A stretch of 64,000 nucleotides of DNA, taken from contig NZ_CADFEI010000001.1 of NCBI RefSeq assembly GCF_902833225.1, forward strand, positions 1 to 64,000, in the 5' to 3' direction. The notes under the pieces were generated by a model, which was not told the origin of the DNA, did not search any database, and worked only from the letters and a program-made list of their open reading frames with translations. Below are positions 43,156 through 51,917 of the stretch, in pieces. Source of the DNA: Burkholderia sp. BCC1644 (lineage in GTDB: Bacteria > Pseudomonadota > Gammaproteobacteria > Burkholderiales > Burkholderiaceae). The number at the start of each line of letters is the position of its first letter. Within the stretch, counting starts at the first letter, position 1. Both the position numbers and the translations under genes were made by a program.

Positions 43156-44398
43156 CGATGCCGTGAACGTGCCGCGCGTCGACGGCGACCGCCTGTGGGC
43201 GTCGCTCGAGCGGATGGCGCAGATCGGCGCGACGCCGAAGGGTGGTGTCTGCCGCCTTGCGCTGACCGATCTCGATCGCGAGTCGCGCGACCTGTTCGTG
43301 CAGTGGGCGCGCGACGCCGGCTGTACGGTGCGCGTGGACCAGATGGGCAACGTGTTCGCACGCCGCGCGGGCCGCAATCCCGACGCCGCGCCGGTGATGA
43401 CGGGCTCGCACGCCGATTCGCAGCCGACCGGCGGCCGCTACGACGGCATCTACGGCGTGCTTGGCGGGCTCGAGGTCGTGCGCGCGCTGAACGACGCGGG
43501 CATCGAGACCGAGCGTCCGGTCGATGTCGTGATCTGGACCAACGAGGAAGGCTCGCGCTTCGCGCCGGCGATGGTGTCGGCCGGCGTGTTCTCGGGCGTC
43601 TATACGCTCGAATACGGGCTGTCGCGTACCGACAGCGCGGGCAGGACGATCGGAGCGGAACTGGAGCGGATTGGCTACGCGGGCGCCGAACCCGTCGGCG
43701 GCTATCCGGTGCACGCGGCGTATGAACTGCATATCGAGCAGGGCCCGATTCTCGAACGCGCCGGCAAGACGATCGGCGTCGTGACGGCCGGGCAGGGGCA
43801 GCGCTGGTACGAAGTGACGCTCACCGGCGTCGACGCGCACGCGGGCACGACACCGATGGAGGTCCGCCGCGATGCGCTGGTCGGCGCCGCGCGGATGATC
43901 TCGTTCATCGAAGTGCTTGGCCGACGTTACGCGCCGGACGCGCGCGCGACGGTCGGGATGATCGAGGCGCGGCCGAACTCGCGCAACACGGTGCCGGGCG
44001 GCTGTTTCTTCACGGTCGAATTCCGTCACCCCGACGATGCGGTGCTCGACGAGCTGGACGCGGTGCTGCGCGCGGAACTCGCGCGCGTGGCGGACGAGTC
44101 CGGCCTCGGTGCGCAGATCGAGCAGATCTTCACGTATGCGCCGATTCCGTTCGCGCCACGCTGTATCGACACAGTGCGCGACGCGGCCGCGGCGCTCGGG
44201 TTGTCGCACATGGATATCGTGTCCGGGGCCGGCCACGACGCGTGTTATGTCGCGCGTGTCGCGCCGACCGGGATGATCTTCGTGCCGTGCGTCGACGGGC
44301 TGAGCCACAACGAGGCCGAAGCGATTACGCCCGAATGGGCGGCGGCGGGCGCCGACGTGTTGTTACACGCGGTGCTGCGGAGCGCTCAGGAGGCCTGA
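43148..44398 (+). CDS. atcC: N-carbamoyl-L-amino-acid amidase (hydantoinase/carbamoylase family)
   Basis: A 416-residue M20-type di-zinc amidase. Metal and catalytic motifs are visible: GSHADSQPTGGRYDGIYGVLGGLEV, WTNEEGSRFAPAM, HIEQGPILE, and MDIVSGAGHDACYVARVAPTGMIFVPCVDGLSHNEAE. The dimerisation domain GVDAHAGTTPM is normal. It should hydrolyse N-carbamoyl-L-cysteine to cysteine, CO2 and ammonia in an ATC pathway. The close relatives allantoate amidohydrolase and ureidopropionase are alternatives; the adjacent AtcB-like gene decides in favour of a carbamoylase. A strong terminator follows. Confidence 0.82.
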   Translation: MRDDAVNVPRVDGDRLWASLERMAQIGATPKGGVCRLALTDLDRESRDLFVQWARDAGCTVRVDQMGNVFARRAGRNPDAAPVMTGSHADSQPTGGRYDGIYGVLGGLEVVRALNDAGIETERPVDVVIWTNEEGSRFAPAMVSAGVFSGVYTLEYGLSRTDSAGRTIGAELERIGYAGAEPVGGYPVHAAYELHIEQGPILERAGKTIGVVTAGQGQRWYEVTLTGVDAHAGTTPMEVRRDALVGAARMISFIEVLGRRYAPDARATVGMIEARPNSRNTVPGGCFFTVEFRHPDDAVLDELDAVLRAELARVADESGLGAQIEQIFTYAPIPFAPRCIDTVRDAAAALGLSHMDIVSGAGHDACYVARVAPTGMIFVPCVDGLSHNEAEAITPEWAAAGADVLLHAVLRSAQEA

Positions 44399-44408
44399 GC
44401 GCGATGCG

Positions 44409-44450
44409 CCCGGCCCGGCGGCAAGGTGCTCGCCGGGCCGGGTTTGCTTT
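44409..44450 (+). terminator. Rho-independent terminator of the ATC operon
   Basis: Perfect 12-bp stem CCCGGCCCGGCG / CGCCGGGCCGGG with a 10-nt loop, followed by TTTGCTTT, 11 bp after the amidase stop. Confidence 0.85.
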
Positions 44451-44477
44451 CCTCTGCCGCAGCGCGTGCGATGCGCG

Positions 44478-44960
44478 TCAGGCCGGCGGTGAATGCCGAT
44501 CGATGTATCGGCGCATCACGTAGAACGCCGTATCGGTGCGCCCGGGCATCGTCATCGGCGCGCCATCGGCCACAAACCCGAGTTTTTCATAGAACCGGTA
44601 CGCTGCTTCACGCGCCGTACACCACACGAGCGCAGCCCCGCGCGCTTCCGCGTGCCGCACGCAGACCTGCACCAGCACGCGCCCGAATCCCATGCCGCGC
44701 ACGGCAGGGTGGACGGCCATTCCGCGAAGCCGCCACGCCGGCCGGGCAGGGTCGTCGTCGCGCGGCTCCTCGCAGAGCGATGCGATCGCCACGAGGCTCG
44801 ACCGGCCGTCGCGCACGCCGACGTGCAGCGTCGTCGGCGCATGGTCGCCGGCCAGTTCGCACGCATTCAGATCGCCGTTCAGCAGGATCGTCGCCCTGAG
44901 CGGGTGCGTCTGCACGGCGTCGATCGGCGCGACGGTGAACAGCGTGTCGTGTGGCGTCAT
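44478..44960 (-). CDS. GNAT-family acetyltransferase
   Basis: A 160-residue GNAT. The acetyl-CoA binding loop is MAVHPAVRGMGFGRVLVQVCVRHAEARGAALVWCTAREAAYRFYEKLGF, with the conserved R/Q-x-x-G-x-G/A pattern reading VRGMGFGR, and FYEKLGF as the terminal motif. The substrate is unknown. It is 29 bp downstream of the cytochrome c gene on the same strand, so the two may be cotranscribed, but no functional link is apparent. Confidence 0.85.
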   Translation of the reverse strand: MTPHDTLFTVAPIDAVQTHPLRATILLNGDLNACELAGDHAPTTLHVGVRDGRSSLVAIASLCEEPRDDDPARPAWRLRGMAVHPAVRGMGFGRVLVQVCVRHAEARGAALVWCTAREAAYRFYEKLGFVADGAPMTMPGRTDTAFYVMRRYIDRHSPPA

Positions 44961-44989
44961 CAACGTTCCCTGGATGGTCCGGCTGCCCG

Positions 44990-45826
44990 TTACTTGCCGG
45001 CCTTGCGCTTTGCCATGTACGCGAGATACGCGACGATCTGGTCGAGTTCGCGGTCGCTCAACTGGTCGGGCGGAAACGCCGGCATGCTGCGGCCCGGCCA
45101 GTCGCGCACCGACGCCGGGTTGCGGATATAGCGGCGCAGCGCGGCCGGCTGGAAGTAGTCGACCGGATTCATCGGCGTGTTCAGGTCGGGGCCGGCATGG
45201 CTGCTGCCCGCACCGTCGAGCCGGTGGCAGGCGAGGCATTGCGTGACGAACAGCCGCTGGCCCGCGCGGGCCGGATCGTCGGCGGGCAACGCCGCATCGA
45301 CGGCGAGCGAAGGCCAGCGCGCGAGCGGCGACGATTCGATCGTGACGCGCACGATCTGGTACGGCCACTGCTCGCCGCGCACCGACGACGCGTCCGGACC
45401 GAGCCAGACGAGGTAAAACGGCCCGGCGCTGACCTGCTTGCCGGGCAGCTTCGGCCACGGATGGGCCGGGTCCTCGATCGCGAGCCACGGGACGGCGCGG
45501 GCCGGTGCGTGGCGGCGCACGAGCCCCATCGGCAGTTGCGCGGCGAAGCCGTCGGCCGCGCGCGTTTCGAGCACGCCGTCGGCCGGCAGCGAGGCGTCGC
45601 CGAGCAGGGCGGTGAACGGTACCGCGCGGAACGTCATCGGCCGGCCGTATGCGATGTCGCGCGGCACGTGGATGTCCGTCGCATCGGGGCGCGCGAGCAG
45701 CGTCTGCCGGGTGAGGGCGCGGGCCGTGCCGTCGGTGTCGAGTTCGAGTGTGGACTGCGCCGACGCGCGTTGCCCGAGCAGGCACACCGTCAGCAGCACG
45801 AGCGAAAACCACTGGCGCTTCAGCAT
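44990..45826 (-). CDS. Secreted c-type cytochrome with N-terminal unknown domain
   Basis: A 278-residue exported protein. Residues 1-23 form a signal peptide (MLKRQWFSLVLLTVCLLGQRASA). A roughly 150-residue beta-rich domain reminiscent of molybdopterin-oxidoreductase-like partner domains comes next, then a mono-haem cytochrome c domain with CLACH (haem binding) and an axial Met in RSMPAFPPDQLSDRELDQIVAYLAYM. It is a periplasmic electron carrier of unknown partner. The start was set at 45826 because the signal peptide begins there; the longer upstream frame is not protein-like. Confidence 0.82.
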   Translation of the reverse strand: MLKRQWFSLVLLTVCLLGQRASAQSTLELDTDGTARALTRQTLLARPDATDIHVPRDIAYGRPMTFRAVPFTALLGDASLPADGVLETRAADGFAAQLPMGLVRRHAPARAVPWLAIEDPAHPWPKLPGKQVSAGPFYLVWLGPDASSVRGEQWPYQIVRVTIESSPLARWPSLAVDAALPADDPARAGQRLFVTQCLACHRLDGAGSSHAGPDLNTPMNPVDYFQPAALRRYIRNPASVRDWPGRSMPAFPPDQLSDRELDQIVAYLAYMAKRKAGK

Positions 45827-46070
45827 TCGTTCTCCGGGAAAGGGCGTTCCGGCGGCGGCAGGAGGCGGGCACCGCGGCCGATGGAAGGAATCGGGCGACA
45901 GTCTATCCGGTACGCGCGGCGCTGGCGAATCCGGCGAGGGCGGTGCGATCGGAGCAGGCGCACGGTAGTATCGTGCATCGACACATGCCCGGTGCGGCCA
46001 GCCACATCCGGTGCCGGGCCGCGCACGCCACGATACCGTCGCCAACGGTCGACGCTACCGGACAACACGC

Positions 46071-46916
46071 ATGGACACTGCCGCAGACCGGGCGCTCGCC
46101 CATATCCGACGATCCTGGCCGCCGCCTGAGCGGCAAGGCGTCGCCTTCCCCGTTACGCTCAATTTTCATCCCGACACGCTGACTGCGGGTATCGGCACGC
46201 TCGAGCGGATCGTCGGCGACGGCCTGTATCGGTCCCAGTTCGAAACGGCGACGAGCAATGGCGGCATGACCGCGTACCCCGGTGGCGACCGCTGGCGGTG
46301 GGAAAGCAGGATGTTCGGACAGGCGTACGACGATGCCGATCCCGCACTGCGGCCGAAGTACGGTGCGCTGAATCACCGGCTCGATCCCGTTGGCGGATCG
46401 AGACGCTTTGGATCATGTCATTTGCGCCTGCGTAACGATGTGCATCGGCGCACGACCTTCTGCTATCCGGATAGCTATTACCAGCCCGCGCATTTCGCGA
46501 TTCAGGACTGCACGGCACTGATCTCGCTCGCGGCTGAAAACCGCGACGGGCTCGATGCGCTGCTCGACAACTACATCGAGGCGCAGGTTCACGGTGTGGT
46601 GAGTCTCGGCGACGATGTCGACGCGATCGTGCTCGATCCGAGCTATCGCGATACGCCGGTCGAGGCGGCGGCGGGGCGCTCGGGCTGCCGGGTCGAGTGG
46701 CACGCCGGATTCCGGCTGTCGCTGGATCGGCTGGTCGAGTGCGAGCAATTCCGTGGGCCGGCGGCGGCCGATGCCATTGCGCGGATTGCCGTCGACCGCG
46801 TCGTGACGCCGGCCGTGCTCGGCCGTGCGCGCGACGACGTGCTCGATTATCAGACGGCCAAGTGGGTGTGGCATTGCGTGGCACGGTTCGGCCAGGGGAA
46901 CGGGACCGTCGGCTGA
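46071..46916 (+). CDS. DUF3626 family protein
   Basis: A 281-residue protein matching the DUF3626 pattern: VTLNFHPDTL near the start, YRSQFETATSNGGMTAYPGGDRWRWESRMFGQAYD, RPKYGALNHRLDP and GSRRFGSCHLRLRNDVHRRTTFCYPDS. The first block HPDT and the FGSCHLRL resemble active-site-like conserved positions, but no activity is known. It stands alone, divergent from the cytochrome gene across a 244-bp gap with no clear promoter. Confidence 0.85.
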   Translation: MDTAADRALAHIRRSWPPPERQGVAFPVTLNFHPDTLTAGIGTLERIVGDGLYRSQFETATSNGGMTAYPGGDRWRWESRMFGQAYDDADPALRPKYGALNHRLDPVGGSRRFGSCHLRLRNDVHRRTTFCYPDSYYQPAHFAIQDCTALISLAAENRDGLDALLDNYIEAQVHGVVSLGDDVDAIVLDPSYRDTPVEAAAGRSGCRVEWHAGFRLSLDRLVECEQFRGPAAADAIARIAVDRVVTPAVLGRARDDVLDYQTAKWVWHCVARFGQGNGTVG

Positions 46917-46967
46917 ACGGGTTCAACCGGGCGGGCCATGCGACGTCGCACGCGCCGCGCCGCGGCG

Positions 46968-48242
46968 TCAATGACTCGAACAGGGCACCTCACGCTTCGG
47001 CATCGGCGTGTCGCGCTCCGGTTCAAAATCGGCTTCGCGCGTGCCCGACGGCGTCAGCGACACGAAATGCATCGCCGTGCCGAGGGCCGGGAATCCGGCG
47101 ATACCGGTCGAGCCCCATGGAATCGGCGAACGCTGCGCGCCGCTCACGGAAATGTCCGATGCCCCGAGCGCAAGCGTCAGCAGCCGCCCGTCGCGGGTCG
47201 GGACGTACGCGTGCGTACCGGACACCCCGATGCCCGATTCGCGTACCGACGCGGGCAGGCAGTCGAGCGTCGCCGTGCGGCGGCCGTCCGGGGCGATCAG
47301 CATCGCGACGCCGCGATCGTCCGAGGTCGTCGTGACGACGATGAAACGGTCGATCTCCGGCACATAGGCCGACGCGTACACGTAGTACCGGATCCTGTCG
47401 TTCAGCGTCCCGAGCAAGTCCAGCTTCGCCGTGACGGGATCGAACGTTGCGTATTCGAGCGTCGCGTCGGTGCTGCCTTCGATGAATTTCTGCCAGACGA
47501 GCAGTGCGGTGCGCGGCGAGCCCGCGATCACGGGCCACCACTCGCGGCGGTGCGGCGCGACCGCGACGTGGTTCAGCACGCGTCCGGTCGCGTCGTAGGT
47601 TTTCAGGTAGACACCGTTGCCGGTGCCGAGATTGTCGACGCCGCCGCCGTCGACCCAGTCGGCCGAATAGAACACGACGAAGTGTTCGCCGACCGTCGCG
47701 ACGTGCCCGGAGTGGCCGCCCGACTCGACGTCGTTCGGGTAGGGCTTGACCGGCTTCAGGTCGCGGCGGTAGACGCCGTAGCGCTGGCTGACTTCCTGCG
47801 GCGCGTTCCAGCCGTCCTCGAAGGTGACGAAGATGTCGCCGCGCGCGTTCTGTGCAATCGATACCGGTTCCTGCGCTTCGGGACGGCTGATGAACGTACG
47901 AACGTGCAGCAGGCGTGGCTTGCCGGGCAGCCATTCGCCGACGTACACGTCATGCGGCCAGTTGCCGTTGCGCAGCGCGCCGCGCGGCACGATGCCCGAG
48001 CTGCTGAAGAACACCCAGCGTTTGCCGTTGCCGGCGTCGGCCACGCCGATGCCGTGCATGAAGCGTCGCGGGTCGCCGGTGTCCTGCGGCGATGCCGAAG
48101 CCGGCACGGCGACCGTATGCACGGCCGGCACGACGGCGAGCGCGTACGGCGGCACGGCGCCGACGCAGCACGCGCCGCAGAGCACGGCCGAGGCTGCGAC
48201 GCGCCATGCGGCAGCCTGCGCCGGGCACGTTCGCCGCTTCAT
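46968..48242 (-). CDS. Unknown secreted protein at the end of the pga operon
   Basis: A 424-residue exported protein: residues 1-36 are a signal peptide ([26 protein letters not shown]). The mature part is rich in short beta-strand repeats with [39 protein letters not shown] and [11 protein letters not shown], resembling the BNR/sialidase or beta-propeller folds. Its first codon overlaps the glmS stop by 4 bp, so it is translated as part of the same transcript as pgaABCD. A polysaccharide-binding or -modifying role is a fair guess but is not shown by any catalytic motif I can identify. Confidence 0.7.
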   Translation of the reverse strand: MKRRTCPAQAAAWRVAASAVLCGACCVGAVPPYALAVVPAVHTVAVPASASPQDTGDPRRFMHGIGVADAGNGKRWVFFSSSGIVPRGALRNGNWPHDVYVGEWLPGKPRLLHVRTFISRPEAQEPVSIAQNARGDIFVTFEDGWNAPQEVSQRYGVYRRDLKPVKPYPNDVESGGHSGHVATVGEHFVVFYSADWVDGGGVDNLGTGNGVYLKTYDATGRVLNHVAVAPHRREWWPVIAGSPRTALLVWQKFIEGSTDATLEYATFDPVTAKLDLLGTLNDRIRYYVYASAYVPEIDRFIVVTTTSDDRGVAMLIAPDGRRTATLDCLPASVRESGIGVSGTHAYVPTRDGRLLTLALGASDISVSGAQRSPIPWGSTGIAGFPALGTAMHFVSLTPSGTREADFEPERDTPMPKREVPCSSH

Positions 48243-50062
48243 TCGACGGTCACCGATTTCGCGAGGTTGCGCGGCTTGTCGACGTCGGCGCCGCGCGCGC
48301 AGCCGACGTGATACGCGAGCAGTTGCAGCGGGATCACGTTGACGATCGGCGACAGCAGGTCGCCCGACTCGCGCACCCGGATCAGGTGCGTGTCGCGGTC
48401 GGCGTCGATTTCAAGCTGGCTGCCGGCGAGCACGTAGAGCCGGCCGCCACGCGCGCGCACCTCGGCCATGTTGGACTTCAGCTTCTGGAACAGACGGTCG
48501 TCCGGCGCGATCGTGACGACCGGCATCGCGCTTGTGACGAGTGCGAGCGGGCCGTGTTTCAGTTCGCCGGCAGCATAGCCTTCCGCATGGATGTACGACA
48601 CTTCCTTGAGCTTCAGCGCGCCTTCCATCGCGATCGGGAAGTGGATGCCGCGCCCGAGAAACAGCGCGTTCTCGGTACGCGCGAATTTCGTGGCCCAGCC
48701 CATGATCTGCGTTTCCAGTGCAAGCGCGTGACTGATGCGGCCGGACAGCGCGCGCAATTGTTTCAGGTGCATCGCGACCTGCGCCGCATCGAGCCGGCCG
48801 CGCAGTTGCGCGAGCGTCAGCGTCAGCACGAACAGCGCGACGAGCTGCGTCGTGAACGCCTTGGTCGACGCGACGCCGAGCTCGATGCCGGCCCGCGTGA
48901 GGAACCGCAGCGGCGCGTTGCGCGCGATCGTGCTGGTCGCGACGTTGCAGATCGCCATCGACAGTTCCTGGCCCATTGCGCGCGCCTGCTCGATTGCGCC
49001 GATCGTGTCGGCCGTTTCGCCCGACTGCGAGATGCCGACGACGAGCGTGCGCGGATCGGCCACCGTGTCGCGGTAGCGGAATTCGCTGGCGATCTCGACC
49101 TGCGCGGGAATGCCGGCGATGCCCTCCAGCCAGTATTTCGCGGTCAGGCCCGCGTAGTAGCTGGTGCCGCAGCCGAGCAGCAGTACGCTCCTGACTCTCG
49201 ACAGCAGCGCGCGCGTGCCGTCGGTCGCATCGAACAGCGCCGGCGAGATCGTGTCGATGCCGTCGAGCGTGCTGTCGATCGCCTTCGGCTGCTCGAAGAT
49301 CTCCTTCTGCATGAAGTGCTGGTACGGGCCGAGCGCGGCGTCGCCTTCGCGCGCCTTCACTTCGCACAGCGGGCGCTGCGCCTCGTGTCCGCCCGAGTCG
49401 ACCACGGCGATGCGCTCCGGCGTGATCAGCGCGACGTCGCCGTCTTCCAGGTAGACGAAGCGGTCGGTGAGGTCACCGAGCGCCGCGCAGTCCGACGCAA
49501 GGTAGTTCTGCTCGGCGCCGATCCCGATCACGAGCGGCGAGCCGGCGCGCGCGGCGACGAGCCGCTGCGGCTCGCGCGCGCTCAGCACCGCGATCGCATA
49601 CGCGCCGTGCAGCCGCTTGACGGCGCGCACGACCGCGTCGAACAGGTCGTCGCGATAGACGCTGTGGATCAGGTGCGCGATCACCTCGGTGTCGGTCTGG
49701 CCACGAAACGTGTAGCCGCGCTCGCGCAGCTCCACGCGCAGCGCGTCGTGGTTCTCGATGATCCCGTTGTGTACGACCGCGATCGTATCGCCGGACATGA
49801 TCGGATGCGCGTTCATTTCCGACGGCGCGCCGTGCGTCGCCCAGCGTGTATGCGCGATGCAGGTCTGCGCTTCCAGGCCGAGCGTCAGCACGCGCGCCTG
49901 CAGGTCCGTCACGCGCCGCAACGTGCGTTCGCTGCGCAGGCGGCCGTCGTCCTGCACGGCGATGCCGCACGAATCGTAGCCGCGATACTCGAGCCGGCTC
50001 AACGCATTGACCAGTTGCGGCACCTGATTGTCCAGGCCGCTTGCTCCGACGATTCCGCACAT
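48239..50062 (-). CDS. glmS: Glucosamine-6-phosphate synthase within the pga operon
   Basis: A 607-residue GlmS, normal length. The glutaminase domain begins with the nucleophile Cys2 (MCGIVGASG) with [11 protein letters not shown] and HTRWATHG; the two SIS isomerase domains carry [46 protein letters not shown] and end in KSVTVE. It makes GlcN-6-P from fructose-6-P and glutamine, the precursor of UDP-GlcNAc, the substrate of PgaC. Placement 117 bp after pgaD, same strand, suggests a dedicated second GlmS that raises precursor supply during polysaccharide synthesis. GAGGTG lies before the ATG. Confidence 0.94.
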   Translation of the reverse strand: MCGIVGASGLDNQVPQLVNALSRLEYRGYDSCGIAVQDDGRLRSERTLRRVTDLQARVLTLGLEAQTCIAHTRWATHGAPSEMNAHPIMSGDTIAVVHNGIIENHDALRVELRERGYTFRGQTDTEVIAHLIHSVYRDDLFDAVVRAVKRLHGAYAIAVLSAREPQRLVAARAGSPLVIGIGAEQNYLASDCAALGDLTDRFVYLEDGDVALITPERIAVVDSGGHEAQRPLCEVKAREGDAALGPYQHFMQKEIFEQPKAIDSTLDGIDTISPALFDATDGTRALLSRVRSVLLLGCGTSYYAGLTAKYWLEGIAGIPAQVEIASEFRYRDTVADPRTLVVGISQSGETADTIGAIEQARAMGQELSMAICNVATSTIARNAPLRFLTRAGIELGVASTKAFTTQLVALFVLTLTLAQLRGRLDAAQVAMHLKQLRALSGRISHALALETQIMGWATKFARTENALFLGRGIHFPIAMEGALKLKEVSYIHAEGYAAGELKHGPLALVTSAMPVVTIAPDDRLFQKLKSNMAEVRARGGRLYVLAGSQLEIDADRDTHLIRVRESGDLLSPIVNVIPLQLLAYHVGCARGADVDKPRNLAKSVTVE

Positions 50063-50179
50063 GATTCACCTCGTCCAGAAGAAGTTGCCGGCCTGCCGGC
50101 GATGCCTGGCGGCGCGGCGTCGGGAGCGGCGCCGCGCGGCACGGATGGCGGCCGTGCACGGCGGCGCGGCTCCGCTGGC

Positions 50180-50668
50180 TTACTCGCGGGGCTGCGGCCC
50201 CGCGTGGGCTACCCATTCGATGCCGGAAATCGAACCGTTCGCGTCGTGCGACGCGACGAGAATGCGCGTCGTGCGCTGCGCGCCGCGCCGGCGGGCGCCG
50301 GCCAGCGCGGTGGTCGGCACCGAGCGGACCTTCGCGCTGGCAGAGCGCCGCAGCATCTTCGAGACGCGCAGCCGGTAGGCGAGCGGATGCACGACGCGCC
50401 CCGCGATCAGCCACGTGACGATCGTGCCGGCGATGGTCACGATCGAGGTCGCGTAGAACACCATCTGCTCGATCGGCATCTCGGCCTGGTTGAACGGCAG
50501 CAGGTAGCGGTACGTATAGATGCAGATCGATGCCCACACGGCGCCGACCAGCGCGGGCCGCACGAGGCGGAACCAGACGACCAGCACGGAGCCGACGATG
50601 CGGCCGTGTTCGGCGATCATTTCGCGCGGGGTGCGCAGGGAAAGGTCAATAATCGGCGCGTTCTTCAT
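50180..50668 (-). CDS. pgaD: PGA biosynthesis protein PgaD
   Basis: A 162-residue inner-membrane protein with two helices (about 25-50 and 66-92) as in PgaD, which binds PgaC and, in E. coli, mediates cyclic-di-GMP activation. The N-terminal PIIDLSLRTPREMIAEHGRIVGSVL and WASICIYTYRYLLPF are PgaD-like. The C-terminal 60 residues are basic and less conserved. It overlaps pgaC by 23 bp. Confidence 0.82.
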   Translation of the reverse strand: MKNAPIIDLSLRTPREMIAEHGRIVGSVLVVWFRLVRPALVGAVWASICIYTYRYLLPFNQAEMPIEQMVFYATSIVTIAGTIVTWLIAGRVVHPLAYRLRVSKMLRRSASAKVRSVPTTALAGARRRGAQRTTRILVASHDANGSISGIEWVAHAGPQPRE

Positions 50669-51917
50669 GTTGAATGCCTCGGTCGGGGCTGACCCATACG
50701 GCCCGCTTGCCGCGGCCCCGCAGCACGACGGCCGGCAGGGCGACGACGGTGGTGATCATGCTGATCAGCCAGAAAGCAACGGGGTACCAGATGGTGTCCA
50801 GGAAATACATCAGGAGTTTTTCGTCATACTGACGATCGATCATGCTGCCGATGATCAGCTGCAGGATGCAGGTCGCAACCAGCAGCATCCCGTGCCAGTG
50901 CGGCACGACCGATACGTGCCAGCTCGGCGGCAGCGGATGGACGACGTCCACCAGCGCGAGCAGCAGGATGAACGACATCGAATAGGCCCACGCGATGCCG
51001 ATCAGGTATTCGACGAACAGCGGCCACATCATCATCTGTGTCGGCCGCGCGAGCGTGCCCGCATATTTCATCAGTACCTGGATGCCGCCTTTCGACCAGC
51101 GCAGCCGCTGCCGGTAGAGCCCCTTCAGCGTCTCGGGCATCAGGATCCAGCTCAGCGCATGCGGCTCGTACACGACGCGCCAGTCGCGGCACTGCAGCTT
51201 CCAGCTGATGTCGATGTCCTCGGTGAGCATGTCCGAGCTCCAGTAGCCGACGTCGGCGAGCGCGGTCTTGCGGAACATCGTGACGACGCCCGACACGGTG
51301 AAGATGCGGCCGTACACCTGCTGCGTGCGCTTGATCAGCCCGACGATCGACGAGAATTCGCCGACCTGCATGCGGCCGAGCAGCGACGTGCGCGTGCGGA
51401 TGCGCGGGTTGCCGGTTACAGCGCCGACACCCGGATCGGTCAGGAAGTGCTCGAGCATCCAGCCGATCGCGTCGTGCGCGAGCAGCGAATCGCCGTCGAT
51501 GCACAGCAGGTATTCCGCGTTCGACACGGCTGCGGCCGTCGTCAGTCCGACCGCCTTGCCTTCGTTGCGCGCGTGATGGATCACGAGCAGCCGCGGGATC
51601 TCGACGGCGAGCGCGTTGAGGATCTCGCCGGTGCGATCCTGGCTGCCGTCGTTGACCGCGATGATGTCGTAGTTCGGATACTGCATCGCGTTCAGGTGGC
51701 CGATCACGCTGCGCGCGTTCGCGGCCTCGTTGAAGCAGGGCACGACGATCGAGATCTTCGGGATGCCGCTCGACGCGATCGTCCGTGTCGACAGCTCGCG
51801 GCCTTCTTCGAGCAGGAAGTAGTGCACGACGCCGCCGATCATCCACAGATACGACATGAAGAACGGGTAGTAGAAGACGAAATCCTGCAGGCGCGTGATG
51901 ATGCCGTGGGTGGTCAT
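50646..51917 (-). CDS. pgaC: Poly-beta-1,6-N-acetylglucosamine synthase PgaC
   Basis: A 423-residue processive family-2 glycosyltransferase. N-terminal membrane helix, then the GT2 domain: KISIVVPCFNEAANARSVI, VNDGSQDRTGEIL with the UDP-binding Asp, IDGDSLL (DxD), TEDIDISWKL with the catalytic Asp, and QRLRWSKGG (QxxRW). Several membrane helices follow. It polymerises UDP-GlcNAc across the inner membrane together with PgaD. It overlaps pgaB by 4 bp and pgaD by 23 bp, so translation is coupled. Confidence 0.95.
   Translation of the reverse strand: MTTHGIITRLQDFVFYYPFFMSYLWMIGGVVHYFLLEEGRELSTRTIASSGIPKISIVVPCFNEAANARSVIGHLNAMQYPNYDIIAVNDGSQDRTGEILNALAVEIPRLLVIHHARNEGKAVGLTTAAAVSNAEYLLCIDGDSLLAHDAIGWMLEHFLTDPGVGAVTGNPRIRTRTSLLGRMQVGEFSSIVGLIKRTQQVYGRIFTVSGVVTMFRKTALADVGYWSSDMLTEDIDISWKLQCRDWRVVYEPHALSWILMPETLKGLYRQRLRWSKGGIQVLMKYAGTLARPTQMMMWPLFVEYLIGIAWAYSMSFILLLALVDVVHPLPPSWHVSVVPHWHGMLLVATCILQLIIGSMIDRQYDEKLLMYFLDTIWYPVAFWLISMITTVVALPAVVLRGRGKRAVWVSPDRGIQHEERADY

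Noticed and set aside
45827..46045. Upstream extension of the cytochrome c frame
   Set aside because: A proper signal peptide begins at 45826; the extension is Pro/Arg-rich and not protein-like.
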